From: Pseudomonadota bacterium
GTDB taxonomy: Bacteria; Pseudomonadota; Gammaproteobacteria; QQUJ01
Length of the DNA stretch: 35,410 nt
Assembly (NCBI GenBank): GCA_008501635.1
Contig: QQUJ01000014.1
Coordinates: forward strand, 1 to 35,410
Direction of reading: 5' to 3'
Within the stretch, counting starts at the first letter, position 1. The number at the start of each line of letters is the position of its first letter. The position numbers and the translations under genes are program-made. Below are positions 17,784-26,749 of this stretch, piece after piece. The notes beneath the pieces were generated by a model, which had not been told where the DNA came from, did not search any database, and saw only the letters and a program-made list of their open reading frames with translations.

Positions 17784-18788
17784 TCGAAAACCTTCCGGTT
17801 CATCCGCTCGACCACGGATGCGGCATGGTTACGGCAATGTGGTTATACCGCTCCACCATCTGCACCGTCTTATGCCCCAGGATCGCTGTAATCTCAGCCA
17901 GCGTGGTACCATTTATCGCAAGATAGGACGTAGTACTATGCCGCAGGTCGTGGAACCGGAAGTTCTCTAGCTGGCGCGCTCTACAACATCTCGCCAAGGC
18001 TCTTTGAGGGATACCGGGCGCTGGTGATTTCGCCTAGGAAATACCAGGTCGCTCTCGATTAGTTACGCCTTGGCCAGTCGCGTCAGTTCCCACGCTGCGG
18101 GGCCGCAAAGATGCAGGACGCGACGATCGCGGTGGTGCAGCACAATCCGGCCGGACTTGAGGTCTACCTGTGGCCAGCGAAGATTGAGGATCTCGCCCTG
18201 CCGTGCGCCGGCGGACAGCGCCAACTGAACAATGGGATAGAAGGAGGGGTAGCGGCTCGAATTTCAGGCATCGAGTCGACGCTTTCGTTCTTCATCATCG
18301 AGGTAGCGAACACGCTCCTCGGATTCCTGTAGACGGCCAACTTCACGTGCCGCGTTATAGGGTATCCAGTGCCACTCTTGGCTGGCGAATTTCAGCGCGT
18401 GCCCGATTGCCTCAAGGTAGCGATCGGCCGTGGCTGTGCTACGCTATTTTCTGCTCTGGGTGTTGCTACGTGCAAACTCGTCACAACACCCATGAGCACC
18501 GCTGTAGCTACCCGAACCAGCGAGCAATCACCAATGCGATTCTTCCACCAGTTCAGCAGTGCGGCGACTGTATGGCGTGCGTCCTTGTTGTTCCGTTTGA
18601 GGGGTAGCAGTCTTCGGGGTATTTTTCGACCAGGTGTGTGACTGTGCACCGCAGGAACCCACTGCCCCGCCTCCAAGTTGAACTCTACGCGCTTCGCCCA
18701 TTTCTGAGCTTCGGTCTTTTTGGAAAACGCCTTCGTGTGCACCTTGTGCCCCTGCAGGCACATCCGCACGCGGTAGTTTTTTTGCCAT
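17780..18788 (-). pseudogene. Tyrosine recombinase (island integrase), decayed
   Basis: The ATG at 18788 opens a frame that shifts soon into MCLQGHKVHTKAFSKKTEAQ then KWAKRVEFNLEAGQW, an arm-binding N-terminus of phage-type integrases. Further pieces in other frames include ALKFASQEWHWIPYNAARE, LALSAGARQGEILNLRW with the first catalytic arginine, LENFRFHDLRHSTTSYLA with the HxLRH box, LGHKTVQMVERYNH with the tyrosine, and a normal end HAASVVERMNRKVFE. The gene starts 137 bases from the 3' end of tRNA-Leu and reads away from it, the normal layout of a tRNA-integrated island. Multiple frameshifts disable it. Confidence 0.85.
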
Positions 18789-18925
18789 CCCTGCCTATTC
18801 GAGCATCAATGATTGCTATGATCACTTCCTATGACCGTGTTTCCCACTGGACCAAATTGATCCAAACCTTCGCCACCAGGACTCCTCACTGCGGTCTAAA
18901 TAAAGCTAACTACTTGATTTTCTTA

Positions 18926-19010
18926 TGGTGCCCGGGGCCGGAGTCGAACCGGCACGGCAAAAGCCGGGGGATTTTAAGTCCCCTGCGTCTACCAGTTCCG
19001 CCACCCGGGC
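18926..19010 (-). tRNA. tRNA-Leu (anticodon UAA)
   Basis: The 85-base gene has a GCCCGGG/CCCGGGC acceptor stem, an encoded CCA end (18926-18928), the loop with TTAA giving anticodon UAA, a long variable arm (CGGCTTTTGCCG) typical of leucine tRNAs, and the T-loop GTTCGACTC. All stems pair. Its 3' end faces the decayed integrase and was probably the attachment site of the island. Confidence 0.95.
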
Positions 19011-19031
19011 GCTGGATCAGGCGCCATTGTA

Positions 19032-19056
19032 GCTTCAGCCTTGGTACGGCTGAAGC
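19032..19056. other. 9-bp hairpin between tRNA-Leu and the tRNA-Cys remnant
   Basis: GCTTCAGCC and GGCTGAAGC form a perfect 9-bp stem with a 7-base loop. It has no T-run, so it is more likely an RNA-processing hairpin of the tRNA transcript than a terminator. Confidence 0.5.
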
Positions 19057-19069
19057 ACGGCGGGGAAAA

Positions 19070-19122
19070 TGGAGGCTGGGGTCGGAATTGAATCGGCGTC
19101 CGCGACTTTGCAGTACACCGCC
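19070..19122 (-). pseudogene. tRNA-Cys (GCA) remnant, 3' half
   Basis: The minus strand shows the 3' half of a cysteine tRNA: an anticodon-like ACTGCAAA, a T-arm segment with TTCAATTC, and an acceptor strand CCCAGCC followed by TCCA. The matching 5' acceptor GGCTGGG is not in place. A piece resembling the D-arm region, GGGTGGCAGGGTGGTT, lies about 90 bases farther upstream near 19210-19240. The gene therefore looks split or decayed. The order Cys then Leu is that of the E. coli glyW-cysT-leuZ cluster. Confidence 0.55.
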
Positions 19123-19430
19123 CAATTTATGAATCAATGAGTTAATCGACTAACGACCGCTTCATCACCCAACTTAATCAAGTTACCTTACAAATTTGTG
19201 ATGAGCACCTATTGTAAACGACCAACCACCCTGCCACCCGAAATTCTTGATGCTACACGCATCTGGCCGCGTAGTATAAATAGCCAAAGTCCCTATTGCC
19301 ACAGCGCGATTAACCCTTAACTGGCTCGATACACCCTAACAACCACCCGTCTTTCAATGGCAAATCCTTGATACTCTTCAAAACGGCAGATTGAACAAAA
19401 GTGACTGCGAATCTGTTTGTCGTACTCGAA
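19123..19430. other. Gap upstream of the tRNA genes
   Basis: No protein-coding frame is credible. It holds the likely tRNA promoter and a possible displaced 5' piece of tRNA-Cys near 19210-19240. A tRNA-Gly, expected first in this type of cluster, is not visible. Confidence 0.5.
19273..19302 (-). promoter_or_regulatory. Candidate promoter of the tRNA genes
   Basis: On the minus strand GTGGCA (19297-19302) and TATACT (19273-19278) are 18 bases apart. They are followed by ACGCGGCC, a GC-rich discriminator typical of stable-RNA promoters under stringent control. Confidence 0.4.
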
Positions 19431-20361
19431 ATAGGTAATTCCCCCATTTGTTGCAGCGCCCAGAAGTGGAGCCTGGGCCGCTCATGGTTATGCGTCCAGA
19501 GCCGGCAAGTGGCAAATTCCTGCGCCGTCTCTATGGACTCGTACAGGTACTGCTCCAGCCAGTCATAACGGACGGCGCAGTTGTATCGCTCCGCGCAAAC
19601 GTTCTGCTGCGGCTTGCCAGGCTGGATGTATCCAGCCGAATACGGCGTCGCTCGGCCCAGGCCGTCAGTGCCGCGCCGATGTACTCCGGCCCGTTGTCAC
19701 AGCGGATAGTGACAGGCTTTCCGCACCACTCGATGATCTGCTCCAGTGTGCGAATAACCCGTTCGGCTGGCAGCGAGAAGTCAACCTCAATGCCAAGCCC
19801 CTTTCGGTCGAAGTCGTCAATCATGTTGAACAGCCAAAAGGCCCGCCCATCCTCTAAACGATCATGCATGAAATCCATCGACCAGACTTCGTTGATAGCT
19901 CCCGGCACAGCCAATGGCTCGGGCTTCTCCCGCACTAGACGCTTCTTGTACTTGATGCGCAGGTTCAGCTCCAGCGCCCGGTAGATCCGGTACGCCGGCT
20001 TGTGGCTCCAGACGAACCCCTTGACGTTACGCAGCTACAGAAAGCAAAGGCCGAATCCCCAGTTGCGCTGATTGTGCGTCAGTCGTATCAGCCAGTCCGC
20101 AATTGCAGCATTTCCATCCGACAGCTTGGGCTGATACCGATAGCAGGTCTCGCTGACTACGAACGCTTGGCAGGCCAGCCGAATGCTCACCCCTTTCTGT
20201 GCCACAGCTCGGGGGATCGGTGTGCGGGGTTCGGCCTGCTTCAGGATGGCCATGATCTGCCTGTCTGTGTAGCGGGACTTCTTCATGTAGAACCTCCGCG
20301 AGGTACATTACGAGAAAATTCCACTTTTGAGGACCGCTACATTTGGGGGTGGATTACCTAT
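19431..20361 (-). mobile_element. IS3-family element, internally deleted
   Basis: ATAGGTAAT followed by a C-run and ATTTG at 19431-19450 is repeated inverted as CAAAT...GGGGGTGGATTACCTAT up to 20361, giving likely terminal repeats. The interior holds a short, damaged orfA/orfB pair. At about 930 bases it is shorter than the usual 1.2-1.3 kb. No target duplication is visible. Confidence 0.65.
19449..20288 (-). pseudogene. IS3-family transposase orfA/orfB remnant
   Basis: The start KKSRYTDRQIMAILKQAEPR is an orfA N-terminus, but after about 30 residues it jumps to an orfB-like segment (VSIRLACQAFVVSETCYRYQ), so most of orfA is deleted. A stop near 20036 follows GFGLCFL. The integrase core continues as [20 protein letters not shown], with D in the SMDFMHD block, and [19 protein letters not shown] with the second D. 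A frameshift follows before [20 protein letters not shown], which holds the catalytic glutamate. It is inactive. Confidence 0.85.
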
Positions 20362-20442
20362 CGTCTTGGCAATACAGCAGAATCTATCATAGCTGTGCAC
20401 AGCCTGACGGTTCCGTGAAGGCTGCTCTACCACTGTTCTGGA

Positions 20443-21330
20443 TCAGGAGTAGTGTAATGCTTGCTTCGTGCCAGCAATTATCTGTGCTGCATTCAATGTA
20501 TTTTGTAGCAAACAAGCTATTGTCATAGGTCCCACACCACCCGGTACCGGAGTGATGGCGCCAGCCACACGAACTGCGCTATCGAAGTCGACGTCACCGA
20601 CGAGTCTGCCTCTGCCGTTTTGCTCTTCGATCCGATTGATGCCGACATCGATCACCACCGCACCGGGTTTAATCCACTCGCCCTGGACATATTTTGGCCG
20701 CCCCACCGCAGCGATCACGATATCCGCACGGCTGCATTCATCTGCCAGCTCCAACGTTCTGGAATGAGCAATTGTTACAGTACAGTTAGCCTGCACCAGA
20801 AGTGTGGCCATCGGCTTACCGACGATATTTGACCGTCCGATAACCAGCGCCTTTTTTCCATCCAATTCGGGTAAATGTTCGCGCAACAACATCAAACAAC
20901 CCATAGGTGTACAGGGCACGTGCGCGGTGCCCCCGGTAACCAGTCGACCCGCATTGATCACGTGGAATCCGTCCACATCCTTGACAGGATCAATGGTGTC
21001 GATGATCGCTTCTGGATCGATATGCGACGGTAGCGGGAGTTGCACGAGTATGCCGTGAACATCGGAGCGTCGATTCAGTTGCTCAATCTGGCTGATCAGC
21101 TCGCTCTGGGATGTATGTTGCGGAAGCCGGTAATCGAAAGATTGCATACCCGCTTCCGTAGTCTGGAGTACCTTGTTGCGGACATAAATCTCACTCGCTG
21201 GATTGTCTCCCACTAGAATGACAGCCAGTCCAGGCTTGCCTCTTGTTATTTGGGTGAACCTAGAAACATCGCCTGCAATACTTTTTCGCAGCCGTTCTGC
21301 GTATGCCTTTCCATCGATAATTGTGGTCAT
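20443..21330 (-). CDS. folD: Bifunctional methylene-THF dehydrogenase / methenyl-THF cyclohydrolase
   Basis: This 295-residue cytosolic enzyme converts 5,10-methylene-THF to 10-formyl-THF with NADP(H). Visible family marks are YVRNK with the catalytic lysine (Y49, K53), [45 protein letters not shown] for the cofactor, and [12 protein letters not shown]. The gene is last in the methyl-transfer cluster and starts about ten bases after the amidohydrolase stop. It takes the methylene group delivered by the MTHFR gene upstream to the formyl level. No formyl-THF hydrolase (PurU) or ligase follows here. It may be a second folD besides a housekeeping copy. Confidence 0.96.
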   Translation of the reverse strand: MTTIIDGKAYAERLRKSIAGDVSRFTQITRGKPGLAVILVGDNPASEIYVRNKVLQTTEAGMQSFDYRLPQHTSQSELISQIEQLNRRSDVHGILVQLPLPSHIDPEAIIDTIDPVKDVDGFHVINAGRLVTGGTAHVPCTPMGCLMLLREHLPELDGKKALVIGRSNIVGKPMATLLVQANCTVTIAHSRTLELADECSRADIVIAAVGRPKYVQGEWIKPGAVVIDVGINRIEEQNGRGRLVGDVDFDSAVRVAGAITPVPGGVGPMTIACLLQNTLNAAQIIAGTKQALHYS

Positions 21331-21340
21331 AGTTTATATC

Positions 21341-22486
21341 TCATCCATGACGAACGACCGTCTGCATTTTCCATAAATTCTCGCTTTTCACGAACGGATC
21401 GCCCGATAACACAATCATGTCCGCCCGGGCGCCTTTTTTTATATCCGATGAAGCGGTACCCCAGAGTTGCCTCGGGCGTGACGTGGATGCGCACAAGGCA
21501 TCTTTCATCGACACACCACAATCCAAAAAATGAAAAATCTCGTTGATCAGGCTTTTACCATGAGTTACCCCGGTACTACCGGCATCCGAGCCAGCGATCA
21601 GATTCACACCTATATCTGCGGCGAGTGCGACGTGCTCGGAATGAGAGTCAAGAATTCTCCGCAGTTTGGTCACGGTATCCGCGCTCCACCCCGCCGCTTC
21701 CGGAAATTCCCACTGATAATGAACCGGCGAAAAGGTCGGGACCCAAGCGGTACCTTGATCACTCATCCTTTTTAGAAGTTCACGTGTCATGAAAAAACCA
21801 TGCTCGATTGAGTCCACGCCGGCTGCAAGTGCGATACTGATGCCTTCGGCTCCACTGCAATGCGCAAATGTTTTGATATCCACTTCATGCGCGCACCTTA
21901 CAAGAAATGCAAGATCATCCAGATCGAACTGTGGATCTCCTTTGACTGATCCTGTTTCGAAATCAATTATGCCGGTTTGGATAATTTTAAGATCGTCGCA
22001 GGTTTCTGCTAGTTCGTTCACAGCGATCCGAATGTCCTCGCGCGTGGTGACTTCGCGTGCCATGAACGATCCATACCGTTTCGGGCGTCGCAATGCGATG
22101 CCAGCGGATCGCACGTCCAGGCATTTGCTATTCTCGCGAACGGCGTGGTTGATTCCATAGCGATCACCTGCATCCCGCACCAGCGTGACACCGCATTCTA
22201 AATTTCGTATTAGGTTCTCGTGCGCAACTTCCAGCATCTGTTCGAAATTCGATTCCAGATACCGAGAGCGTTTCTCATAGTCCAGTTCTCCACCATCCAA
22301 GAACAGGTGGCAATGCCCTTCGACCAGGCCTGGCATGATGAATTCACAAAGTTGTACATCGTCGGTTACCCGATGTTCTCCAGGGATCAAATCTTCAATG
22401 CAGTCATCTTCGATGACAAGTGTGACCGGCTCTGCATTATGATAGTGTTGACCATCGAACCAACTCTTTGCGATAAGTGTCTTCAT
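21341..22486 (-). CDS. Metal-dependent amidohydrolase (imidazolonepropionase-like)
   Basis: The 381 residues have the full amidohydrolase metal site: H58 and H60 in EGHCHLF, a lysine at 167 in DDLKII that could be carboxylated, H209 in TFAHCSG, H229 in SIEHGFF and D301 in AGSDAGSTG. The end, KGARADMIVLSGDPF, is typical of the superfamily. Such enzymes cleave C-N or C-O bonds in cyclic or linear substrates. Its ATG overlaps the stop of the methyltransferase gene as ATGA, so translation is probably coupled. This ties it to the methyl pathway, perhaps releasing or trimming the methylated substrate. The substrate is unknown. Confidence 0.88.
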   Translation of the reverse strand: MKTLIAKSWFDGQHYHNAEPVTLVIEDDCIEDLIPGEHRVTDDVQLCEFIMPGLVEGHCHLFLDGGELDYEKRSRYLESNFEQMLEVAHENLIRNLECGVTLVRDAGDRYGINHAVRENSKCLDVRSAGIALRRPKRYGSFMAREVTTREDIRIAVNELAETCDDLKIIQTGIIDFETGSVKGDPQFDLDDLAFLVRCAHEVDIKTFAHCSGAEGISIALAAGVDSIEHGFFMTRELLKRMSDQGTAWVPTFSPVHYQWEFPEAAGWSADTVTKLRRILDSHSEHVALAADIGVNLIAGSDAGSTGVTHGKSLINEIFHFLDCGVSMKDALCASTSRPRQLWGTASSDIKKGARADMIVLSGDPFVKSENLWKMQTVVRHG

Positions 22487-23370
22487 GCCGTTTTGTCATA
22501 GAGCTTCATAACGGTCATCAGTGCATCATGATCACGCAGTTTGATAATTTCACGAAATGTCCTCAGCACAAAATTATCATCTGTTAAGAGCTCATACTGA
22601 CGCCACGGTGTACCCAAAACGGTGTCAAATCCTGCGGGCATCGCCAACGTCAAAAAGGCACATTCTAACTGATGCTTTAAATCTGATCCGTCTACGGCTT
22701 TCGCGGGAAGATACTGCGGCAGATTGGACAGACCACCCATGATATGTACGCCATCAAGATCGGCGTCGTTATTGATCAACTGAATCCCATCAAGTGCCAT
22801 CTTCAGCAATCCTTCTGCGTCGGCAGCAAGAGTAATGATTGAAATATCGACAAAAAAGTCATCATTCATCATGTCTGGATTTTCTGATTTCAAAATACTA
22901 ATCATATCGCGGGCCGACGTGTGAACTTCCTCTCCCGTCTTGCATGCTACTAAGTGCCCGTCGGCAAACCTCTCTGATGACATTATTACCACCTTACAAG
23001 GGCGGATCTTTAGCGTTTCCTTCAACTCCCAACGAGATGCCGCAATTGAGTTGATGATTGGTTTTTGTCCTTTCGCCTTAGCGGGATCATAGGCCTTCAG
23101 TGCACCCTCAAGAACACTTGGATCGGGACAATCAATAGAGAGAGGCAAATCCACAACGGCTTGTATTTTCTGTATAAGTTCGATCAGAAACCCTGGACTA
23201 TCCAAAGCCTTCGTACCCGCATTTACATTTAGATAACTAGCGCCTGCCTCCGCCTGTCTAATTGCCAGCTTCTGAATTTCCTCGAAGTCTTCCTGCTCAA
23301 AAAAAGCTTGGGTCGATCGAAAGCCTGGATTGATTCTCTCACCAATAATAGTTAGCCCTGGGATGGACAT
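22483..23370 (-). CDS. Pterin-binding corrinoid:tetrahydrofolate methyltransferase (AcsE/MeTr-like)
   Basis: The 295-residue protein has the dihydropteroate-synthase-like barrel of MeTr proteins: GLTIIGERINPGFRST, AGASYLNVNAGTKALDSPG, LPLSIDCPDPSVLEGALKAY, IINSIAASRWELKE and later GVHIMGGLSNLPQYLPAK. It should move a methyl group between the corrinoid protein (28826-29605) and tetrahydrofolate, the MT2 step. TACAGGAGAG precedes ATG 23370. The gene overlaps the MTHFR gene upstream by 19 bases and the amidohydrolase downstream by 4 bases. The methyl direction (to THF) is inferred from the FolD and MTHFR neighbours. Confidence 0.9.
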   Translation of the reverse strand: MSIPGLTIIGERINPGFRSTQAFFEQEDFEEIQKLAIRQAEAGASYLNVNAGTKALDSPGFLIELIQKIQAVVDLPLSIDCPDPSVLEGALKAYDPAKAKGQKPIINSIAASRWELKETLKIRPCKVVIMSSERFADGHLVACKTGEEVHTSARDMISILKSENPDMMNDDFFVDISIITLAADAEGLLKMALDGIQLINNDADLDGVHIMGGLSNLPQYLPAKAVDGSDLKHQLECAFLTLAMPAGFDTVLGTPWRQYELLTDDNFVLRTFREIIKLRDHDALMTVMKLYDKTA

Positions 23371-24794
23371 GTAAACTCTCCTGTAGAGACGAGCGTGGAT
23401 GGACGTCCGGTCAGTACGCCGGATGCATGGACGATCTCCTGGATGAGATGTTCTCTCTTGGGAGCCATCAGGTGGATACCTGATATACCCTCGATTTCAT
23501 GGATTTCTTGAATCGTTTCTATGCATATCTTGATCCCTTCCTTTTTTGAATCTTGTGCCTTTTCAAGACGTGCAATAATTTCGTCAGGTATGTAAACACC
23601 GGGGACGTTGGCGCGCATCCAGCGAGCCGTGCGTGGTGAAACGAGCGGACCGACACCAACAAGTATGAAGCATCGGTTATGCAGCCCTTCTTCTCGGATG
23701 CACTCCATGTAACGCTTGAGTACTTCGATGTCGTAACAATACTGGGTCTGTACAAACTGGGCACCAGCTTCTATTTTTTTGGCTAGCCGCATCGGGCGTA
23801 AATCGAAGGGGGGTACAAAAGGATTGTCGACAGCGCCAAGAAAAATTTTTGGAGGGGTTGCTAGCTCTCTGCCCGACCGATATACACCATCATCACGCAT
23901 CCGCCGTGCTGTATCGAGCAGGGACACGGCATCAAGATCAAATACGGGTTTAGCTCCCGGGTCATCCCCGTTTTCGATGCCATCACCTGTTAGGCACAAA
24001 AGATTACGTATACCCAAGGCGGATGCTGATAAAAGATCACCTTGAATTGCGATGCGATTTCTGTCACGACAGGTCATCTGCATCACTGGCTCCCACCCCG
24101 CTTTTTCCAGCAACAGCGAGACGCCCATACTCGACATATGACAATGCGCACCAGGGGCATCCGTGACATTTAGCGCATCGATACAACCCTCGTAGTATTG
24201 CACGTGGTTAAGTACCGCATCGGGATCTGCTGAATCAGGGGGGGCACACTCTGAAGTGACGACAAAGAGTCCCTCGCGCAACAACTTCTCCAACCGACTA
24301 ACGGCACTTGATGTTGATGTATGTGGAGCATTTGTAAGTAACGGTTCAGGCCAGGGCTCTTGTCTCACAACTCGCAACCAACTCGATTTGCCGATGTAGT
24401 TATTTTCAACAGGCGGATTCGGGTCTTTCGGTATCACACCTAACCGCGTGCGTTGGGCTCCGCGCCAGGCTTCCATCCAAACACAAGGCATGTCCGTCTT
24501 GACCTCACAGTTGCCATCAGGACGAACGCCCCCGCACGGGCCATTGCGCATACTCTTTGGGCAGTTCATTGGACAGGCCATACCGGTTACCGAGAGCAGG
24601 CATGCCCCACACATTCTACAGTCGAAAAGAAGCCCCTTGACTGTGCGCTCGACGGCCGCTACGGGTTTCTCCACTCGATCGTATCCGATTACCCGTACGA
24701 CCGGTCGCACGATATGCAAGACAGCATCAAAGAGCCGATAGAGTGATTCCATCAGACCTGCATGCCGTACTACCCAGCGCCTCAACACGTACAA
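23352..24794 (-). CDS. MetV-MetF type fusion: zinc/iron-sulfur domain plus methylene-THF reductase
   Basis: Two domains lie in one 480-residue chain. Residues about 55-110 hold eight cysteines in DCRMCGACLLSVTGMACPMN, CPKSMRNGPCGGVRPDGNCE and PCVW, the MTHFR C-terminal-type domain known as MetV in acetogens. Residues about 165-470 form a MetF barrel (VVTSECAPPDSADPDAVLNH, NVTDAPGAHCHMSSMG, NLLCLTGDG, QTQYCYDIEVLKRYM). Here it probably oxidises methyl-THF to methylene-THF and passes electrons to an unidentified partner. Start is TTG 24794 with GAGGA five to six bases upstream; a GTG at 24788 is also possible. The upstream gap to the RACo gene is 104 bases. Confidence 0.9.
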   Translation of the reverse strand: MYVLRRWVVRHAGLMESLYRLFDAVLHIVRPVVRVIGYDRVEKPVAAVERTVKGLLFDCRMCGACLLSVTGMACPMNCPKSMRNGPCGGVRPDGNCEVKTDMPCVWMEAWRGAQRTRLGVIPKDPNPPVENNYIGKSSWLRVVRQEPWPEPLLTNAPHTSTSSAVSRLEKLLREGLFVVTSECAPPDSADPDAVLNHVQYYEGCIDALNVTDAPGAHCHMSSMGVSLLLEKAGWEPVMQMTCRDRNRIAIQGDLLSASALGIRNLLCLTGDGIENGDDPGAKPVFDLDAVSLLDTARRMRDDGVYRSGRELATPPKIFLGAVDNPFVPPFDLRPMRLAKKIEAGAQFVQTQYCYDIEVLKRYMECIREEGLHNRCFILVGVGPLVSPRTARWMRANVPGVYIPDEIIARLEKAQDSKKEGIKICIETIQEIHEIEGISGIHLMAPKREHLIQEIVHASGVLTGRPSTLVSTGEFTCPSQG

Positions 24795-24898
24795 TTACAT
24801 CCTCGCTCTCACAATGAGACCAGCAGGCATAATTATTTCTATACACCTAAGTGCTATCGGCGTAGAAATTGTTCTCTCGCCATAGTGACTAGTTGCCG

Positions 24899-26749
24899 TC
24901 ATATGTCCAGTGCGTCGACGAATATATCCTGGTAGTCCGGTTGTTCCGTCAGCGAAATGTGCTTGACTCGATGTGTAAGCTCCAAAGCACGTGAACGGGC
25001 TGATTCAGAAACGAGAACCATCTCCGCTCCCGCTAGTGCGGCGTTACCAACGTAGCGAATGCGTCCACAGGGGAGGGATGGAAGCATGCGTATACGCAAC
25101 GCACTCTCGAGGTTGATGTAATTACCGAATCCACCACACAGCAATATTTCATCGATTTCGTCATTCTTTACATTCATCACGCGCTGCAGCATCGTGATCG
25201 CAGAGTAGATCGCCCCTTTGGCGAGCTGCAACTGGCGAATATCGCTCTGCGTGAGGATTACAGCCTCATTTCTGCCAGACTGCTCTGCGTGTACGAGAAC
25301 GAAGGCATCGTCCTCCGTGTTATCCAGAAATCTGTTTCTGAGCCCGGCCGGCAAGGTGCTTCGGTTCGACTGCATTAGCCGCCCATGCGGTTCGATCAGA
25401 TCGGCATCGAGCATACTGGCAACCGCATCAATGAGTCCGGAGCCGCAAATTCCAATTGCCGGTGTATTTCCGATGACCTCGCATCGAACGTCATTACCGA
25501 TCTCCACGCCTTCGATCGCACCAAGCGCAGCGCGCATACCGTGTCGAATCTGTCCACCTTCAAACGCCGGCCCCGCAGGAGCTGAACACGCAACAAGTTC
25601 ACCCCCAGTCGCCATGATTACTTCGGTGTTTGTCCCTATGTCCACTAGTAGACGTGTTCCATCGCCTCCATCAATTCTAGTAGCGAGTAGTGCTCCGACA
25701 GCGTCGGAACCGACGAATCCGGCTATCAGAGGCAATAAATAGATGCAAGCCTGGGGCGCGGCCTTGAGAGGTAGTTCACGCGCCGAAAGCAGGAGCTCGT
25801 TGCGCACCACTGGTGCATACGGCGCGAACCCCAACTGAGACACATTGATCCCGAGTAAAATATGATGCATGCAAGGATTGGCGACGATTGTGATCTTATA
25901 GATATTCTGAGGTGCAATGTCCGCGTTTCTACACGCCTCGATAATAAAATCATTGAGCGTCTGAAGAACCCGCGTCTTGAGCGTCGCAAGGTTCTTTTCG
26001 GTGGACTGTACGAACGCGATCCTCGACATGAGGTCGCCGCCATAGATGGCCTGCGGGTTGACATTCGCTACCGAAGCAAGTCGCTTCCCGGACGCCAGAT
26101 CCAGCAGAGTGCCGACGATGGTCGTCGTGCCGACATCAAAGGCCATGCCGTATCTCCAGGCTCTGGTGTCACCTGGCTCGATAGCGATCACCGATCCGTT
26201 AAACGTGGTTAATGTCACCTGTCCTTTCTGCTGGCGTATTGCTGACGGAAGCTCACGAAGCACTGCGAGACTGAGATCGTTCGAGACTTTGGCCGGTAAC
26301 TCTGCAAGAACCCTCTCGGAGTCGGAGACGGGCTCATCGATACCTTTCAGCGAAGTGGCAGTTGAGAAATGTTGCTCAATTCCCGAGTTGACATGTGTCG
26401 GGCTGTCAGCTTCAGGGTCTAACTCACTAATGAAGATCTGGTGACCCACTTCGCTCGCGGGCGGCGCTACCAATACTGAGCACGCGGCAATTACTTTCGT
26501 CTGGCAGGCGAGGCGGAATTGCTCGCTAACCTCTTCTTGGCCAAGTTGCGTGTAGTCCTGATCCGTCGCTGGCGGCACATCACCTTTGAGAATCTTTACT
26601 CGACAACTACGACACCGTCCGCGGCCGCCGCAGGTTGTAACCACCTCGACACCTACGTTACGCGCAACGTCGAGCAAAGTCTGCCCGTCCCTTGAGACAT
26701 TGGTGTGTGTCGTAGTGATTTTGTTTTGAGATTCGAATGTGACGCGCAA
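24899..26749 (-). CDS. Reductive activator of corrinoid proteins (RACo/RamA-like, DUF4445 type)
   Basis: The 616-residue protein has an N-terminal 2Fe-2S domain with C40, C46 and C49 in TTCGGRGRCRSC and C82 in RLACQTKV. An actin-like ATPase domain follows (AFDVGTTTIVGTLLDLASG, LLVDIGTNTEVIM, GICGSGLIDAVASML, ILLCGGFGNYINLESALRI). Such proteins use ATP to reduce cob(II)alamin that forms by accidental oxidation back to cob(I)alamin. It would serve the corrinoid protein of this cluster. The start is TTG 26749 with AAGGA nine bases upstream; an ATG near 26754 is in another frame. A gap of 257 bases separates it from the gene upstream. Confidence 0.93.
   Translation of the reverse strand: MRVTFESQNKITTTHTNVSRDGQTLLDVARNVGVEVVTTCGGRGRCRSCRVKILKGDVPPATDQDYTQLGQEEVSEQFRLACQTKVIAACSVLVAPPASEVGHQIFISELDPEADSPTHVNSGIEQHFSTATSLKGIDEPVSDSERVLAELPAKVSNDLSLAVLRELPSAIRQQKGQVTLTTFNGSVIAIEPGDTRAWRYGMAFDVGTTTIVGTLLDLASGKRLASVANVNPQAIYGGDLMSRIAFVQSTEKNLATLKTRVLQTLNDFIIEACRNADIAPQNIYKITIVANPCMHHILLGINVSQLGFAPYAPVVRNELLLSARELPLKAAPQACIYLLPLIAGFVGSDAVGALLATRIDGGDGTRLLVDIGTNTEVIMATGGELVACSAPAGPAFEGGQIRHGMRAALGAIEGVEIGNDVRCEVIGNTPAIGICGSGLIDAVASMLDADLIEPHGRLMQSNRSTLPAGLRNRFLDNTEDDAFVLVHAEQSGRNEAVILTQSDIRQLQLAKGAIYSAITMLQRVMNVKNDEIDEILLCGGFGNYINLESALRIRMLPSLPCGRIRYVGNAALAGAEMVLVSESARSRALELTHRVKHISLTEQPDYQDIFVDALDI

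Noticed and set aside
19448-19984. 178-residue open frame on the plus strand
   Set aside because: It lies antisense to the IS3 orfB core, has no family motifs, and its amino-acid mix is that of a shadow frame.
25218-25742. 174-residue open frame on the plus strand
   Set aside because: It is antisense to the actin-like domain of the RACo gene and shows no motifs.
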